A stretch of DNA of 21,615 bases, taken from Ichthyosporea sp. XGB-2017a. Taxonomy: Eukaryota; Opisthokonta; Ichthyosporea. Of the stretch, positions 6,201 to 15,706 are shown piece by piece. Each line of letters begins with the position of its first letter. Position 1 is the first letter of the stretch. Location: NCBI GenBank assembly GCA_002811675.1, contig PDIM01010353.1:16031-37645 (forward strand), read 5' to 3'. The translations under genes were made by a program, and so were the position numbers. The notes under the pieces are model-generated. The model made no database searches. It was not told the origin of the DNA and saw nothing but the letters and a program-made list of their open reading frames with translations.

Positions 6201-8931
6201 TCACCTCAATATATTTCTTGTGGTTGTACGGCTTGCCAAACAAAATGTTTTCCCGAATCGTTCCATTCTGGACCCACGGCTCCTGAGGAATATAACACAG
6301 CGTATTCGGCACAGACACTTTACCACGCACACGAGGTATGACTCCCATTAATGCAAACAAAAGTGACGATTTTCCACTCCCCGTCATGCCCAACACAGTG
6401 GTAAGCTTCCCAGTCGGAAATTCAATATCTACATTGCGAAGAGTTGGTTGCGGGTGCGAAGGCCACTTAAAGGTTCCGCACCTAATAAATGTTTCCCCGC
6501 GACCGCTTTTACTAAGTGGATTCTCACTATAAATACGCTCTTGTTCTTGTTCTTGTTGTTCCTTCTTATCTTTTCTTTTCCCCACAAATTCAACATTTTC
6601 CTCCACGTCATCCAATTCATCGTCATTAGAGTCGCTGTAGTCGTGTGCTTCCGTAGTGACAAGTTTTCCCTCGTACTTGCTTTTTCCCCAAATCTTCGGG
6701 TCCACCTCATCGGCATTTAAAAACTTTTCAATTCTTTTCACAGATACAAAGGCCCCCATAACCTTGTTGAACACCACCGAAATCGACGAGAGGGGCTCAC
6801 GCAGAGCATTGATAAGCGCAATGGCCGTAAAAGCACTCGTTGGCGACAAATCCCTTTCAAAGAAACAGTAGTACAGGTAAAAGATGGCCAAACTAATAAA
6901 AGAAGGGGCACTTGCCCACATGGTGCTGCTTATACGTAAGTACAAAATATAACCCTTTAGCTCTTTCAGCTCGACCTTTCGTAGGTCGCTCACGCGCCGA
7001 TACATCAGCAACTCTAAACCAATAGCTTTGATTACCCTGATCAGTTCAACAATTTCACTCATACAATCCAACCTGGCATCCACGGCGCCCATGAGCTTGA
7101 TTTGTGCCTCTTGGATTTTCCGCGCCGTATAGGAATTCAAAGGTAGAAACAAAGCAATAATAGCTACCCCACCAAAGGCCGATATACCCAAAACAGAACA
7201 CAACCCAAGCATTCCAATGATAATCTGTAACGGCTTTGCCCAAATAAACTGAATGGTGGTAAATACTTCTTCCACTTTTTGTGTGTCAACTACCAAAAAG
7301 TCCGTAATTCTCCCCACAGAAAAGCAAAAATGCTCACCCCCACCAGCGACACCACCTGGAGAATTGCTATGGTTCCCGGTGAGATTAGCGCTACTACCGC
7401 TACTAAGTTGGTCTCTGCCAAATTGAAGAAAATTACGAATTTCTTCTTTACTCATTCCCACCGTAGAGTAGTCCACATTGTCCGGTTCTGCAGCTTCCTC
7501 TGGGATGGAATCTTCAAAATCCACATGCGAAATGAAATCCTCCTCTGTCGTTTTTTCATTCTGAAAAGGAAGCAATTTCAAAGACTTTCTATACACGGAA
7601 CCATTCAAAGCAGCACAAACTTGTATCCCAACCCTCCTCCCATAATAATACTCTTGTCCCTCGCACACAGCATACAGAATGGATCCCAAAAAGATGCCAA
7701 GGCAGTAGCAATACGCCCTCCAGTGATGTTTCTTTAATATCGAAAAAAAAAAAAATAAGCAACTTAAACAAAACATTAAGACAACATTTTCATAAACACA
7801 GCACAAAACCTGACATACCTCTAAATTTTCACTTTGAATATAATGGACAATCAAATTTAAAAACAGAGGACCACTAAAAGCAAAGATTGACGAAAGAAAG
7901 GCAAAAAAGGCTTGATAAAGTAAAAGCTTTCGCCCTAGCAATAGCAAATCTCCCAAAAGATCTGTATTTCGCGGATTCTTGTCACGTCTCTTTTTTTGCA
8001 TTCTCCAAAGTTTGTGAGTCATATACGAAGCCTTATCGTGCTCCCGTAAAAAGTACAAATCATCCTCTCCCAGTTGCTTTCTGGCCCCCTTTTTCGCCAA
8101 ATCATTAAACCAAAAAAAGAGCAACCGTGAAAGCAAACCCGCTTGGTATTCTCGCGATTCCCGTTTATAATACACTTTCAGTGGCGGAGAAACCAAAGAA
8201 CAATAGGTTGCGATAATGCACAAAAGTCCTTTGCAGCCAATTTCGCAGATAAACAATACCAAAGTGGCACCAGTAAGCGAAGACTGCCACCCGTCCACCT
8301 GGGAAACTGCGTTGATGACAGAAACACCAAAAAGCATGTAATAAAATATCGTCAAAATCCAGCTCGACAATGGAACCCGGTGATTCTTTTCATAGTTTAG
8401 CACAAACATGCTCCACACCATGGCACACAAAAGCGTAAATGCACTGGCTGTCAGGTAGTAGGGGTAATCTTCAAAAATGTGATATGTAAAGAGGACAAAG
8501 TAGTAGAAACTGATTGCTACACTCAGCGTAAACTTCAAATAATGATACTTTTGATTGTACACTGTTTGATGCTTCCCATAACGCTTCTCCAGCTTCATGT
8601 GCTCCTTTTCCCTTTCAGACACACCATCACTATCAGGCATATTTGCCTGCTTAAAGGTGTTGTACATAGAATCCTTCGAATACGCCCTCACCAAGTGCTC
8701 TACCTCGCTGTGCTTCCATTTCGCCCGTTGTGCTTTACACAAGCGGGAAAGACTTTTCAAGTGCCGCATATACCAAATCCCAAAGCAAAATACATACACC
8801 GCCGGTATAAGTGAGCTTAGAACAAACACTTGAAAACACCCAGTGAGATTCCCATCCTCACCAAACGGTCCAAAAGGATCGCCATCACATATCCATTCAT
8901 CTAGCAAATGCATAAATTCCCTTGCAGCCAT
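3298..8931 (-). CDS. ABCC (MRP)-type full ABC transporter, 1877 aa
   Basis: An uninterrupted frame starts at ATG 8931; the four codons before it begin only with TTG. The order is TMD0 (about 30-245), L0, TMD1, NBD1 (about 810-1025), an acidic linker, TMD2 (from about 1180), NBD2 (about 1525-1745) and a basic Ser-rich tail. This is the long MRP layout, but larger than the usual 1300-1550 residues. NBD1 has Walker A GMTGSGKS (Lys854), a Q-loop YIPQEPW and signature LSGGQ (938-942). Its Walker B reads LYLLDSP, with Ser963 at the catalytic carboxylate, and Asn995 replaces the switch His. NBD2 has Walker A GRTGSGKS (Lys1561), Walker B IIMDE (Glu1683) and His1714, but signature LSTGE and Ser1603 at the Q-loop Gln. 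This is the asymmetric C-family pattern. About 80 extra residues (455-535) interrupt TMD1, and an acidic Ser/Glu stretch lies near 1140. Expected role: ATP-driven export of organic anions or conjugates across the plasma or vacuolar membrane; the substrate cannot be read from sequence. Confidence 0.95.
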   Translation of the reverse strand: MAAREFMHLLDEWICDGDPFGPFGEDGNLTGCFQVFVLSSLIPAVYVFCFGIWYMRHLKSLSRLCKAQRAKWKHSEVEHLVRAYSKDSMYNTFKQANMPDSDGVSEREKEHMKLEKRYGKHQTVYNQKYHYLKFTLSVAISFYYFVLFTYHIFEDYPYYLTASAFTLLCAMVWSMFVLNYEKNHRVPLSSWILTIFYYMLFGVSVINAVSQVDGWQSSLTGATLVLFICEIGCKGLLCIIATYCSLVSPPLKVYYKRESREYQAGLLSRLLFFWFNDLAKKGARKQLGEDDLYFLREHDKASYMTHKLWRMQKKRRDKNPRNTDLLGDLLLLGRKLLLYQAFFAFLSSIFAFSGPLFLNLIVHYIQSENLEVCQVLCCVYENVVLMFCLSCLFFFFSILKKHHWRAYCYCLGIFLGSILYAVCEGQEYYYGRRVGIQVCAALNGSVYRKSLKLLPFQNEKTTEEDFISHVDFEDSIPEEAAEPDNVDYSTVGMSKEEIRNFLQFGRDQLSSGSSANLTGNHSNSPGGVAGGGEHFCFSVGRITDFLVVDTQKVEEVFTTIQFIWAKPLQIIIGMLGLCSVLGISAFGGVAIIALFLPLNSYTARKIQEAQIKLMGAVDARLDCMSEIVELIRVIKAIGLELLMYRRVSDLRKVELKELKGYILYLRISSTMWASAPSFISLAIFYLYYCFFERDLSPTSAFTAIALINALREPLSSISVVFNKVMGAFVSVKRIEKFLNADEVDPKIWGKSKYEGKLVTTEAHDYSDSNDDELDDVEENVEFVGKRKDKKEQQEQEQERIYSENPLSKSGRGETFIRCGTFKWPSHPQPTLRNVDIEFPTGKLTTVLGMTGSGKSSLLFALMGVIPRVRGKVSVPNTLCYIPQEPWVQNGTIRENILFGKPYNHKKYIEVIKACHLVTELSSLPNCDLTDIFDKGCNLSGGQIRLIALARAVYSDADLYLLDSPLSGMDPAEGRNVFNDVICGILRKKTRILVTNQVGFASPRSDNIVLIHGGHVVESGSYELLLQQKTVFFNLLKKYNIHIKNTSSTSDVRRASKDVLLSSSTGKVPVVFVDHDEEENLKKSSYCEEDNMELCFSSRVLGGVEYKEVGNIEAFILDSLHSSGSNLGNAREPLSRMPSKVVEEGSEDESSSDSEEEDFMRCSDVAESISKFHNFHRSRHEREAALVSPYSFYIRAAGGKSFLILLLAVTVSVEVMAVGRDLWLNSWVSKHYHQSVSLLERYEFIAAFAGLIVLQTFFSYQQRAFQARSNQRASRHIHAGMVYKILRAPVALFNEIPGGRIMNRFSMDLQTIDLDVIQLFVDCTIRFVHLMGVFLLVVFITPSILVGVVPILYAYQVVCGNYIKLSTQLKYIEAYTRSPVYSHFLDSYQGAFVVRAFNEEARFISENDKNVDRHNSAFYLMWIANRWLTIRLALLASLIVLFSALGALVTKGHISASLAGLSLTYALSFSTSVRMLVQSLAVASMAFKSVERCQEFTNIVQEPPLIIKNKRVPENWPSKGRVQVRNITLRYNSNSPDVIKGVSFNVNPGERIAIIGRTGSGKSTLAYCLVRFIDPVVGSITIDDIDISQVGLLDLRTKLSVVPSDMSLFTGTYRSNLDPANCHPDEEIINVLERCYLLEFINGLPRGLYTHVVEGGDNLSTGEKQLIGLARALLNKSKVIIMDEITSVVDVGTEELMKKVLASEFNGCTIISIVHTMESALGFDKVLILEKGRLIEYDEPWFLLNKKQSFFSELMSDASYMDDPVVAASPSRLSTSGPKMQLSKPKVGGDKTASMAYRSRAKSIANAFSASKTIAKDLHTNELLTTPVAVPGSPSKMTRRISSSSQKRHKYKRRKSANVFPNSEHVSINVVDEEEESL

Positions 8932-10574
8932 CTTTTTGTGCAAAAATCACCCTCCTTGCCCTGTTTTTTTTTCCGTTTGTTGTCTTGATTCCGTTATTTC
9001 TTCTTCTAATTTGCCCTCCACTCCTTTAGCTTATCACACACACACAAACATCAACTCAAACACTCATCTTTTCCCGTTTTTCTAAAAACCCGTGACAAAC
9101 AACTTCAAGGCAACAACCACACTAGACCACAATGAATGAATGAATGAATCCCTTCCACCTCTCCAGTCCCTTTCAAATCTCTCTCTCTCGCACACTGGAA
9201 TACCAATCTCAGACTCCCAAGTATACAACGCCTACGTCTAGCACAGCGAGAGCCAGAGATAAACACAAAGAAACAAAATTGGAGATAAAAAAATTATAAA
9301 CAAATTTTACTCCTTGACCGTCCCGTTACAGATCGATCTTGCCCCATGCAGGCCTAATTTCTGCAGCGATTCATTGAGTGGGTGCACGTGGCACAAATCT
9401 TTTTAGACGTCGAAGTCTGATCTCTGTCTTTGTTCATAGAGCACTGTATCTTTTTTTCTTTGAGTCTTTATTACAAAAGTACATAGATGATAATCTATGT
9501 TACAAATGTAGTTGAATTGAAAAAAGGTCTCAGCTTCACAGGTAGAGCTGAAGCACTCAGGGTCGGAAACCATAATTAGACGACACGACGTGGATGTCTT
9601 CAATATATTGTCTTATAATGTATTGCTTGTGGTCTTCAGAGATAATCTGTATTAGCTCCTTGTCTTCACATTTTAACTGGCTTGCTTCTTCTTCTTAATT
9701 CGCCTTTTCTCTGGTCATGACGAGGGAATCCAGGCTTCACTAATCTGGCCCTCAAAGTGGTAACAGCCAACTGCTGTGGCTACACAGGCAGCATTTTCGA
9801 TGTAGTTGACGCATAGACTTAATTGGCTGACTGTCTGAAATATTTGGCATGCTCTTAATTTGTTGATAGCAAAACGTTAACAAAATGCAACAAAGTGTTC
9901 CGTTATGGTTGTAAAAATAATATGGTCCTCGTGTTCTATAAAAGAACACTTGTGCTTCATGATTGCGAGTGTAAACTTTGCATGCAGGTTTTGTACAACT
10001 AACCGCGTGGCAAGTGAGCTGAAAGGGACTTTTCATAGACATGAAATGTTCGTAAGCACTAGCATTGCGACTCTGTAGCAAAACGTAAAAACATATTGGA
10101 ATCTACTTGATACTGCGCAGAAACATATTTCCATTTGCAAAAAGGGATGAAAAAGCTTTCTCTAGAACGAAATCTGATTATATTCATTTCCACTCTTTTA
10201 TTTTGTATAAATTAGCGACTGATTCCTTGGGTTAGTCTTTGCGATTCCGACAGTCCTCGACATGAGTATTTTGAGAGTGCTCGAGCACCTTGATCCCCGC
10301 TACACCACCTGAAATGGCAAGTGGAGCCACAAAAATGGCCTTTTGGAGACAGGAGAATTAAGAGTGGAGGGGTCACATGGGATCCCGGATGAGGTATTCA
10401 CTATTCATGAAGCTCGGGCGTGAGAATGAAGCTACTGTAATAAACCGCAGGCTTTGTGGCTTCCATGTATAGTAAGCAACAGCTAAACCGTTGAGCATTA
10501 TTGAATAATATCCGATTGTTACGCCACCGCATTTACAAACACTAAAAAATCCCCAACATTTCTTTATTAGAATT
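8932..10574. other. Long spacer upstream of the ABC transporter; no supported gene
   Basis: The first 150 bases must contain the 5' leader of the minus-strand ABC transporter gene. Visible features are an ACAC repeat near 9035, an (AATG)4-5 microsatellite at 9132-9148, a CT repeat near 9180, a G-box CACGTG near 9385, and a 12-bp palindrome GTGCTCGAGCAC at 10277-10288. The 10-mer GATTCCTTGG at 10221-10230 is identical to the start of the tRNA-Pro gene. Minus-strand frames at 9403-9603 and 9752-10081 show no recognisable protein and no nearby polyadenylation signal. Confidence 0.5.
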
Positions 10575-10880
10575 TCAAATCATTTTCAACTCATCAATAT
10601 TGTTGGGCTCAGGCTGCAATCCTTGCTCCTTGGGCTGCACTACATCGACCCGATCAAGTGAGTGATCCTCATGTGACCATGACTCTTGATCTATTATGAA
10701 CAACAGGCGCCCGATCCCTCCCACTTTTTGTAATTTACAGAGAGCCCAGCTGATCGCAAAAAAAAAAAAAAAAAAAAAAAAAAAACTTGTTTGTTTTGTT
10801 GACATTTTGATCAGGCCGGCGCGGGAAACCGATAATAAATTGTGAAAATTCTCGAGCCAGAAACCCAACGATGATCTCAT
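10575..10880 (-). CDS. Possible minus-strand gene end of unknown function
   Basis: The frame runs from ATG 10880 to TGA 10575 (101 residues) and is followed after seven bases by AATAAA on the same strand (10568-10563), the arrangement seen for confident genes here. The last 55 codons read like protein (LLFIIDQESWSHEDHSLDRV, then a Pro/Glu-rich end IDELKMI). The middle is a run of Phe coded by a 28-base homopolymer (10758-10785), so either that run is a polypyrimidine tract before a splice acceptor (GATCAG at about 10750-10755) and only the 3' part is an exon, or the whole is chance. I found no donor upstream with the matching phase. The product is not recognised. Confidence 0.3.
   Translation of the reverse strand: MRSSLGFWLENFHNLLSVSRAGLIKMSTKQTSFFFFFFFFFAISWALCKLQKVGGIGRLLFIIDQESWSHEDHSLDRVDVVQPKEQGLQPEPNNIDELKMI
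10758..10785 (+). repeat. Poly-A tract of 28 bases
   Basis: An uninterrupted A28 follows TGATCGC. It may be a simple homopolymer, the tail of an old retroposed sequence, or (read on the minus strand) a polypyrimidine tract. No target-site duplication is visible around it. Confidence 0.9.
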
Positions 10881-11004
10881 CAATTTTAATACTTTACAAT
10901 GCAAATAAGCAAATAATGAAAATACAATGTCCTCTAGTCTGGCCCACCTGCTTAATTTTTAGGCACGGTTTACTGGACGAATGGAGGTGTTTGGTTTGGT
11001 TGGG

Positions 11005-11010
11005 TATAAA
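11005..11010 (+). promoter_or_regulatory. Candidate TATA box of the carboxypeptidase gene
   Basis: TATAAA lies 161 bases before the ATG at 11171 in a GGGTATAAATG context. A T-rich stretch ending in CTTTTCAG (11146-11153) lies just before the start codon and could be the acceptor of an intron in the 5' leader, but no convincing donor is visible. Confidence 0.35.
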
Positions 11011-11170
11011 TGTCTAAAGCTAAGGCTGCATGTCTTTCACTCCATGTCTGTGTGTGTTGATTTGGATAGTGTTTAGTTGGTCTGCTGCATTTAGATTTGG
11101 TTTTGTTGCTTTCCTTTCGGTTTTGTTTTTGGTTTTTTTTTTTTTCTTTTCAGTTGTTGATTGAATCACA

Positions 11171-12974
11171 ATGTCTTCCAACGACGAAAATACTACTCTG
11201 CTGCCATCCACGTCTGCGGACATTGCTGTGGATGGTTCTTCGAAAAAGAAGAGCTCTTACTGTATGTTGTTTTTGAAAGCTCTTATTACATGTGCAATTG
11301 TGGCCGGGCTGGCACTTGGATTTTCTGCGTACCAACATGGGCGTAGTGAACCCAAAAAGGATAAACAGAGTGCTCCCTTGTCTGAAAGCGCCCCTTTGAC
11401 TTGTAGTCATGAAACTCCGTGTCTGAAGTCTGAACCTCCTTTTGAAACTGAACAAGGTCGTGCTGATTTGATCAAGCATCTTCCTACTCTTGCATTTGAT
11501 TTGCCTTTCAGAATGGCTGGAGGATACTTGAAAGTTCATGAAAAGAATAACAGAAATCTGTATTACCTGTTTGTTGAAGCTGATGAAGATCCTTTTAACA
11601 AACCATTGATTGTGTGGCAGAATGGGTAAGTTTTTTGTTGTTTTTTAAAAAAAAGCGAGAGAGAGAGAGAAATAGCAAATCTAATACTAATGCACTTTTC
11701 TTTTTTTTTTTGCGTGTTTGGTTTTGAAATCCAGTGGACCTGGAAGTAGCTCTGTAGGTGCCGGATTTTTCATGTCCCATGGACCTGTCCATCTTTATTA
11801 CTCGAATGAAACTCTATATCAGAATCCCTCAAGCTGGAACAAGATTGCAAATGTGATTTGGCTGGAAAACCCTGTTGGAGTTGGATTCTCGTATTCGAAT
11901 AACACCAAGGATTACTGGTTGATCAATGATGAAATGCAAAAGCGAGACACTGCTCATGCTTTGCAGGCGTTCTTTAAAAAGTTTCCCGAATTTAAGCATT
12001 GCGAAGTTTACACTGCAGGTGAATCATATGGAGGGCACTATTCGCCAAACATGGCCTCGGAAATTTTGAACATGAATGAAATTCACAAGCGCTACATGGA
12101 AACTGGTGAGCAACCTGAAGATGAAGACAATTACGACTATGCCAATCACGTTTATGTAAACTTGAAGGGTTTTATGGTCGGAAATGGACTGACGAATGGA
12201 AATTATGATTTTCTTGGAACTGTGGAAAACCTGCATGACCAGCACTACATGTCGGATAAACAGTTTAATTTGTTCAAAGACAACTGTGATTTTTCAGACT
12301 TTCTGAGAATCGTGGGAGGAGAGTTTGATAAAAAGAATGCCTCGTTGGTTACATGCTTTGACACTTGGAATGATGTTGTGGCGGTAAATAGAGATACTTT
12401 TAATATTTACAATTTGCACGATCCCAACGTATGCCATAGAAGCAAAATTATTGATATGCACAAAAAGCGATGTGAAATGCATGCCGATCCCACTGATTAT
12501 TTGAACCGAAAAGATGTTCAGGAAGCAATCCACGCCGATCACACAAAAATCAACAATGGAGAGTCAGTGTGGCGTATGACAGCCGCCCTTCCAGGAGGCT
12601 CCTGGAAATATGACTATGACAGTGTTCAGGAAGATCTCCTTCCTTTGTATAGCAAGTTTCTTAGAGACTATCCTCATTTGCATATGCTTATTTATTCAGG
12701 AAGCTACGATGTCATTTTGCCAACAACAGGTACCCTGAATTGGCTGCGTGCGCTGAAAGCCAAAGAAAGCATGAAAACCACAATTCCATGGTCTAGCTGG
12801 TCTGTCGATAATACAACCGTTTCCGGGTTTACGTACTCTTTGGACCACAGAATTCGTTTTGCCAGCGTGCTTGAGGCTGGTCACGTTGTTCCCATGGATC
12901 AACCTGTGAGAGCCTTGGCCATGGTCAAATCTTTTGTCACAAACACTTTTCTACCCAATACTAAACGTTCTTAA
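11171..12974 (+). CDS. Serine carboxypeptidase (peptidase family S10), one intron, membrane-anchored
   Basis: The CDS is 11171-11625 joined to 11735-12974, giving 564 residues. A Ser/Lys-rich N-terminus precedes one hydrophobic segment (about residues 36-56, LFLKALITCAIVAGLALG), which reads as a signal anchor. The S10 fold follows: the substrate-binding motif WQNGGPGSSSVG spans the splice junction (most relatives have Cys where the first Ser of SSS stands). The nucleophile is Ser249 in GESYGGHY, Asp477 lies in YSGSYDVILP, and His535 in AGHVVPMDQP completes the triad. All catalytic residues are present, so an active acidic exopeptidase removing C-terminal residues in vacuole, lysosome or the secretory path is expected. 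There are several NxS/T glycosylation sites (NET, NNT, NTT). The gene is convergent with the SLC4 gene, 61 bp stop to stop. Confidence 0.95.
11626..11734 (+). other. Spliceosomal intron (109 nt, phase 2) in the carboxypeptidase gene
   Basis: The donor is GTAAG at 11626 and the acceptor TCCAG ends at 11734. A branch-like TACTAAT at 11685-11691 is followed by a pyrimidine tract. Splicing joins GG to T and restores NGGPGSSS, the S10 oxyanion/substrate motif. Without splicing the frame stops inside the intron. A (GA)n repeat lies in the middle. Confidence 0.95.
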
Positions 12975-12986
12975 ACAGTTTGCATT

Positions 12987-13017
12987 AATAAATAATTAAA
13001 AACTGGGGAAATTTATT
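12987..13017. terminator. Facing polyadenylation signals of carboxypeptidase and SLC4 genes
   Basis: AATAAA at 12987-12992 (+) lies 12 bases after the carboxypeptidase stop. TTTATT at 13012-13017 gives AATAAA on the minus strand 18 bases after the SLC4 stop (13036-13038). Confidence 0.65.
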
Positions 13018-13035
13018 TATGTACAAAAACTTAAT

Positions 13036-15706
13036 TTAAATATCAATATCCGCTTCGGGGTCCAGGATTTCAAGTTCTCCTTGCGAAAAAATCTTTGGAG
13101 CCACCCAATGTCGGGCCGGTAGTAATAGCACAATAAATACAGGAAGGGACATCTGGAGATAGTCACTTGGAGCAAACCCAACAATACACAAAACCAGCAC
13201 ACAGATCAGTTGAACAAGCGTAAACTTGTGAACAGTTTTCTGATCCATCTTGCGAAAATAGTGGCTAGGAGGATAATGCGACTGCTGGGTAAAAACAAGA
13301 CTTATTCTCTCCCACAAGTCAAAACTCTCCAATGCAGTTATGGCCAAATACAAAAAAATTCCATACAACACAGGCTGAGGAAGGTATTGGAGGGGCTTTG
13401 GCAGCATTAGAATCGATACTCCAATCAATGCAGACGAAAATAATGCCGTTATTCTAGTTTCACGAGCCCTCACAATTCGCTCCTGAATTTTACCATTGTG
13501 CATAATTTCTTCCACATCTGCCATATTTCGGCAATGAAGTGGTGAATGAGGTAGAGCAGCATGGACCCAGGGAAGCCCATACAACGACAAGAAGCCGTTG
13601 ATGACCCCGATTACCAAAATGTCAAGATGATACGCTGGCCCCTTTTTAAGCTTCATATCGGGAGCATTTACGAGGGCAGCACTAATGTTTTGATCCATGA
13701 AGAATAACAAGGACAGAGAAAATCCCATTGGCATGGCCGCAAAAACCCATTTTACAGGCAGATCCCCAGGATTTGCCCAAGACATCGCAGCCCTATCTGA
13801 GTACTGGAATTGGGTAGATTCGATATCCCGGAACAAATATGAGCCTACAAACGACATGAATAATACAGAAATCGGAAGGGAGTACATAGAAATAAAGTCA
13901 CGAGCGGTGCGAGAGAGTAAGACACTTTTTCTAAACCCATACAAGAATAAACCAATAAACACTGTCGCCAAAAGTAAAAAGAGGTACAGCATCGCACTGT
14001 CCCGATTGCAGTCTGCCCCACCACAATAATTGTCTTCAAATTCCTCCACAAGAGCTTTGACAGAATCATAAGTAAAGGCAACGCTGATGAAAAGTGCAAA
14101 AGCTTCCTCACTACCTTGTGTGCTTAAGCGCATAAGGGAAGATATTCCAGAAAATGCATATAATACCAAAAAGATCATGTTCCAGATACCAACCCACGCA
14201 TACAGCGAAGTGAAACTAATATCATTATCAAGTGCCACATTATAGATAACCTTAATGTATAAAGAAAGAGGGGCAGTAGAAAGCAAAACAATCATTGGTT
14301 GCCCCCCCAGTAAGGCGAAAGCAACACCAGCAATGGTCTGACTATAAAACACTTGCTCGACACCAATCAATCCACCTGTATTGCCATAATCAAGAACCCC
14401 GAACGCAATGGCAGGCAGCATAACGGCAAAGTACAGAAATGCTATCGTAGCCAGAGTCTTGCGCAAAGTTCCCTCTCCAATAAACCCATCGACATAATCT
14501 GAAGTATAGTGGGGAATACGACGGCGAATATCCCTAACAATTCCTTTCATAAACTCAAAGTACGGTTTCTTTTCATTCTTTTTGATACTCTCAATAGGCT
14601 TTTTCTCCGCCTTTTCCCTCATTTTCACCAAGTATTTTTCGATACAGGCCTTTACAGCATCCTCAGATCCGGCGTTATTCATGTCAAACCTGAACTCATT
14701 GTCTGCGAACAGCGTGGCGAAAGATCGGCCAATTTCAAATGCTTTCTTCGTCTCCTTCACTTTGATTGGAGTCACAACCAAAATGACATACTTCACTGAA
14801 TGAGTTTCCGAAAGATTAATGCTTCGCATCAAGCGACACACACCAACATAGCTTGAATTAACCATACCCGAGTCGCAGAATACAACTACAAACGGAAGCT
14901 CGTCCCCGCTCAAAAATGCACTCTTGGACTTTAATTTCAAGCTATTGCCACCCGCCCCGTCTTCTTTTGACATTCGTATACTTTTCTTTCGATGAGTGAC
15001 TCTGCTCTCAACATGGCCCGTGTCTGCTACTACCCCCAATATACTCTGTGCAAATGCACCCGGCCCATCAACAATAATTTCTTCCAAACACAGTTTAGCA
15101 ACTTCCTGAGAAAATGCACCTTCCGACAGCGCAACTATTTTCTGAAGCATCTTTTCAATAACGCGGCTCCCACTAACCTCATTCAAATCAAGAATAGTAT
15201 AGGCAAATAAACTCGGCTCCACTCTCGCAGCAGAACTCAGCGACACCTCACTCCCCCTTCTTGAATCAAGTCGAAGACTAGATCCTTTACTGTCCCTTAT
15301 TTTACAACTAGAACCCACATTCAATGCACCGACAAAATTCTGTAAGTCCTTGCGGAGTCGAATTTCAGAGTGAAAACTTTTTACAGGAACATTTCCCAAG
15401 CGCAAGGCAAACAGATGAGTATTCTCATCATTGGAACACCCACCAGTTACCTCTTGCTTCTCAACATCAAAGTCCGGTGCCTCTTGAGAGTCATCCTCTA
15501 GTTTTTCTTTATCATTTGAACCGGAGTAACTACAGCTTTCACACAAAGAAATAAAGAAAAAGTAATAGAGACATAAGAACAAAATTTAGCAACAAGAACA
15601 GTCCACAGTATTAAGAGAAATCTCCCAATGCCACTTTCATCACATACAACGCGGCATTCAATACTTACTCATAAACACCCTCCGGTTTGAAATCTGGATC
15701 AGTCAT
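13036..15706 (-). CDS. SLC4-family bicarbonate/anion transporter, two exons
   Basis: The CDS is complement(15706..15669) joined to complement(15535..13036), 845 residues. The large exon alone opens with no good start. Upstream, ATG 15706 begins a 12-codon exon (MTDPDFKPEGVY) ending at a perfect GTAAGT donor, and the phase matches. The N-terminal half is the cytosolic band-3-like domain, with the animal-type FEIGRSFATLFADNEF segment. The membrane domain starts near 340 with VRDIRRRIPHYTSDYVDG and continues with QTIAGVAFALLGGQPMIVLL, MDQNISAALVN (about 625) and YHLDILVIGVINGFLSLYGLPWVHAALPHSP, all hallmark SLC4 segments, with 12-14 membrane spans. Family members exchange Cl- for HCO3-, cotransport Na+ and HCO3-, or move borate. 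The full N-terminal domain favours a bicarbonate-type member over the short plant/fungal BOR1 type, but the ion cannot be fixed from sequence. Confidence 0.93.
15536..15668 (-). other. Intron 1 (133 nt, phase 2) of the SLC4 gene, with two possible acceptors
   Basis: On the minus strand the donor GTAAGTAT begins at 15668. The acceptor is GAAAG, ending at 15536; a second in-frame AG (CTGTAG, ending at 15530) lies six bases further. Both keep the frame, giving Asp followed by either CysSerTyrSer or TyrSer. A T-rich tract and a GCTAAAT branch-like motif precede the acceptor. Confidence 0.85.

Noticed and set aside
5710-6351. Plus-strand 213-residue frame inside the ABC transporter
   Set aside because: It is the complement of NBD1 coding sequence; the minus frame has all ABC motifs, so this is a shadow.
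9752-10081. Minus-strand 109-residue frame in the long spacer
   Set aside because: Cys/His-rich but with irregular spacing, no recognisable domain and no polyadenylation signal after its stop.
10329-10348. U2 snRNA-like GGCCTTTTGG
   Set aside because: The match to the U2 5' end stops after ten bases and the expected branch-recognition sequence is absent.
10384-10444. Plus-strand short frame before AATAAA at 10439-10444
   Set aside because: Only about 35 codons with an upstream stop, and the AATAAA lies within the frame; no support for a gene.
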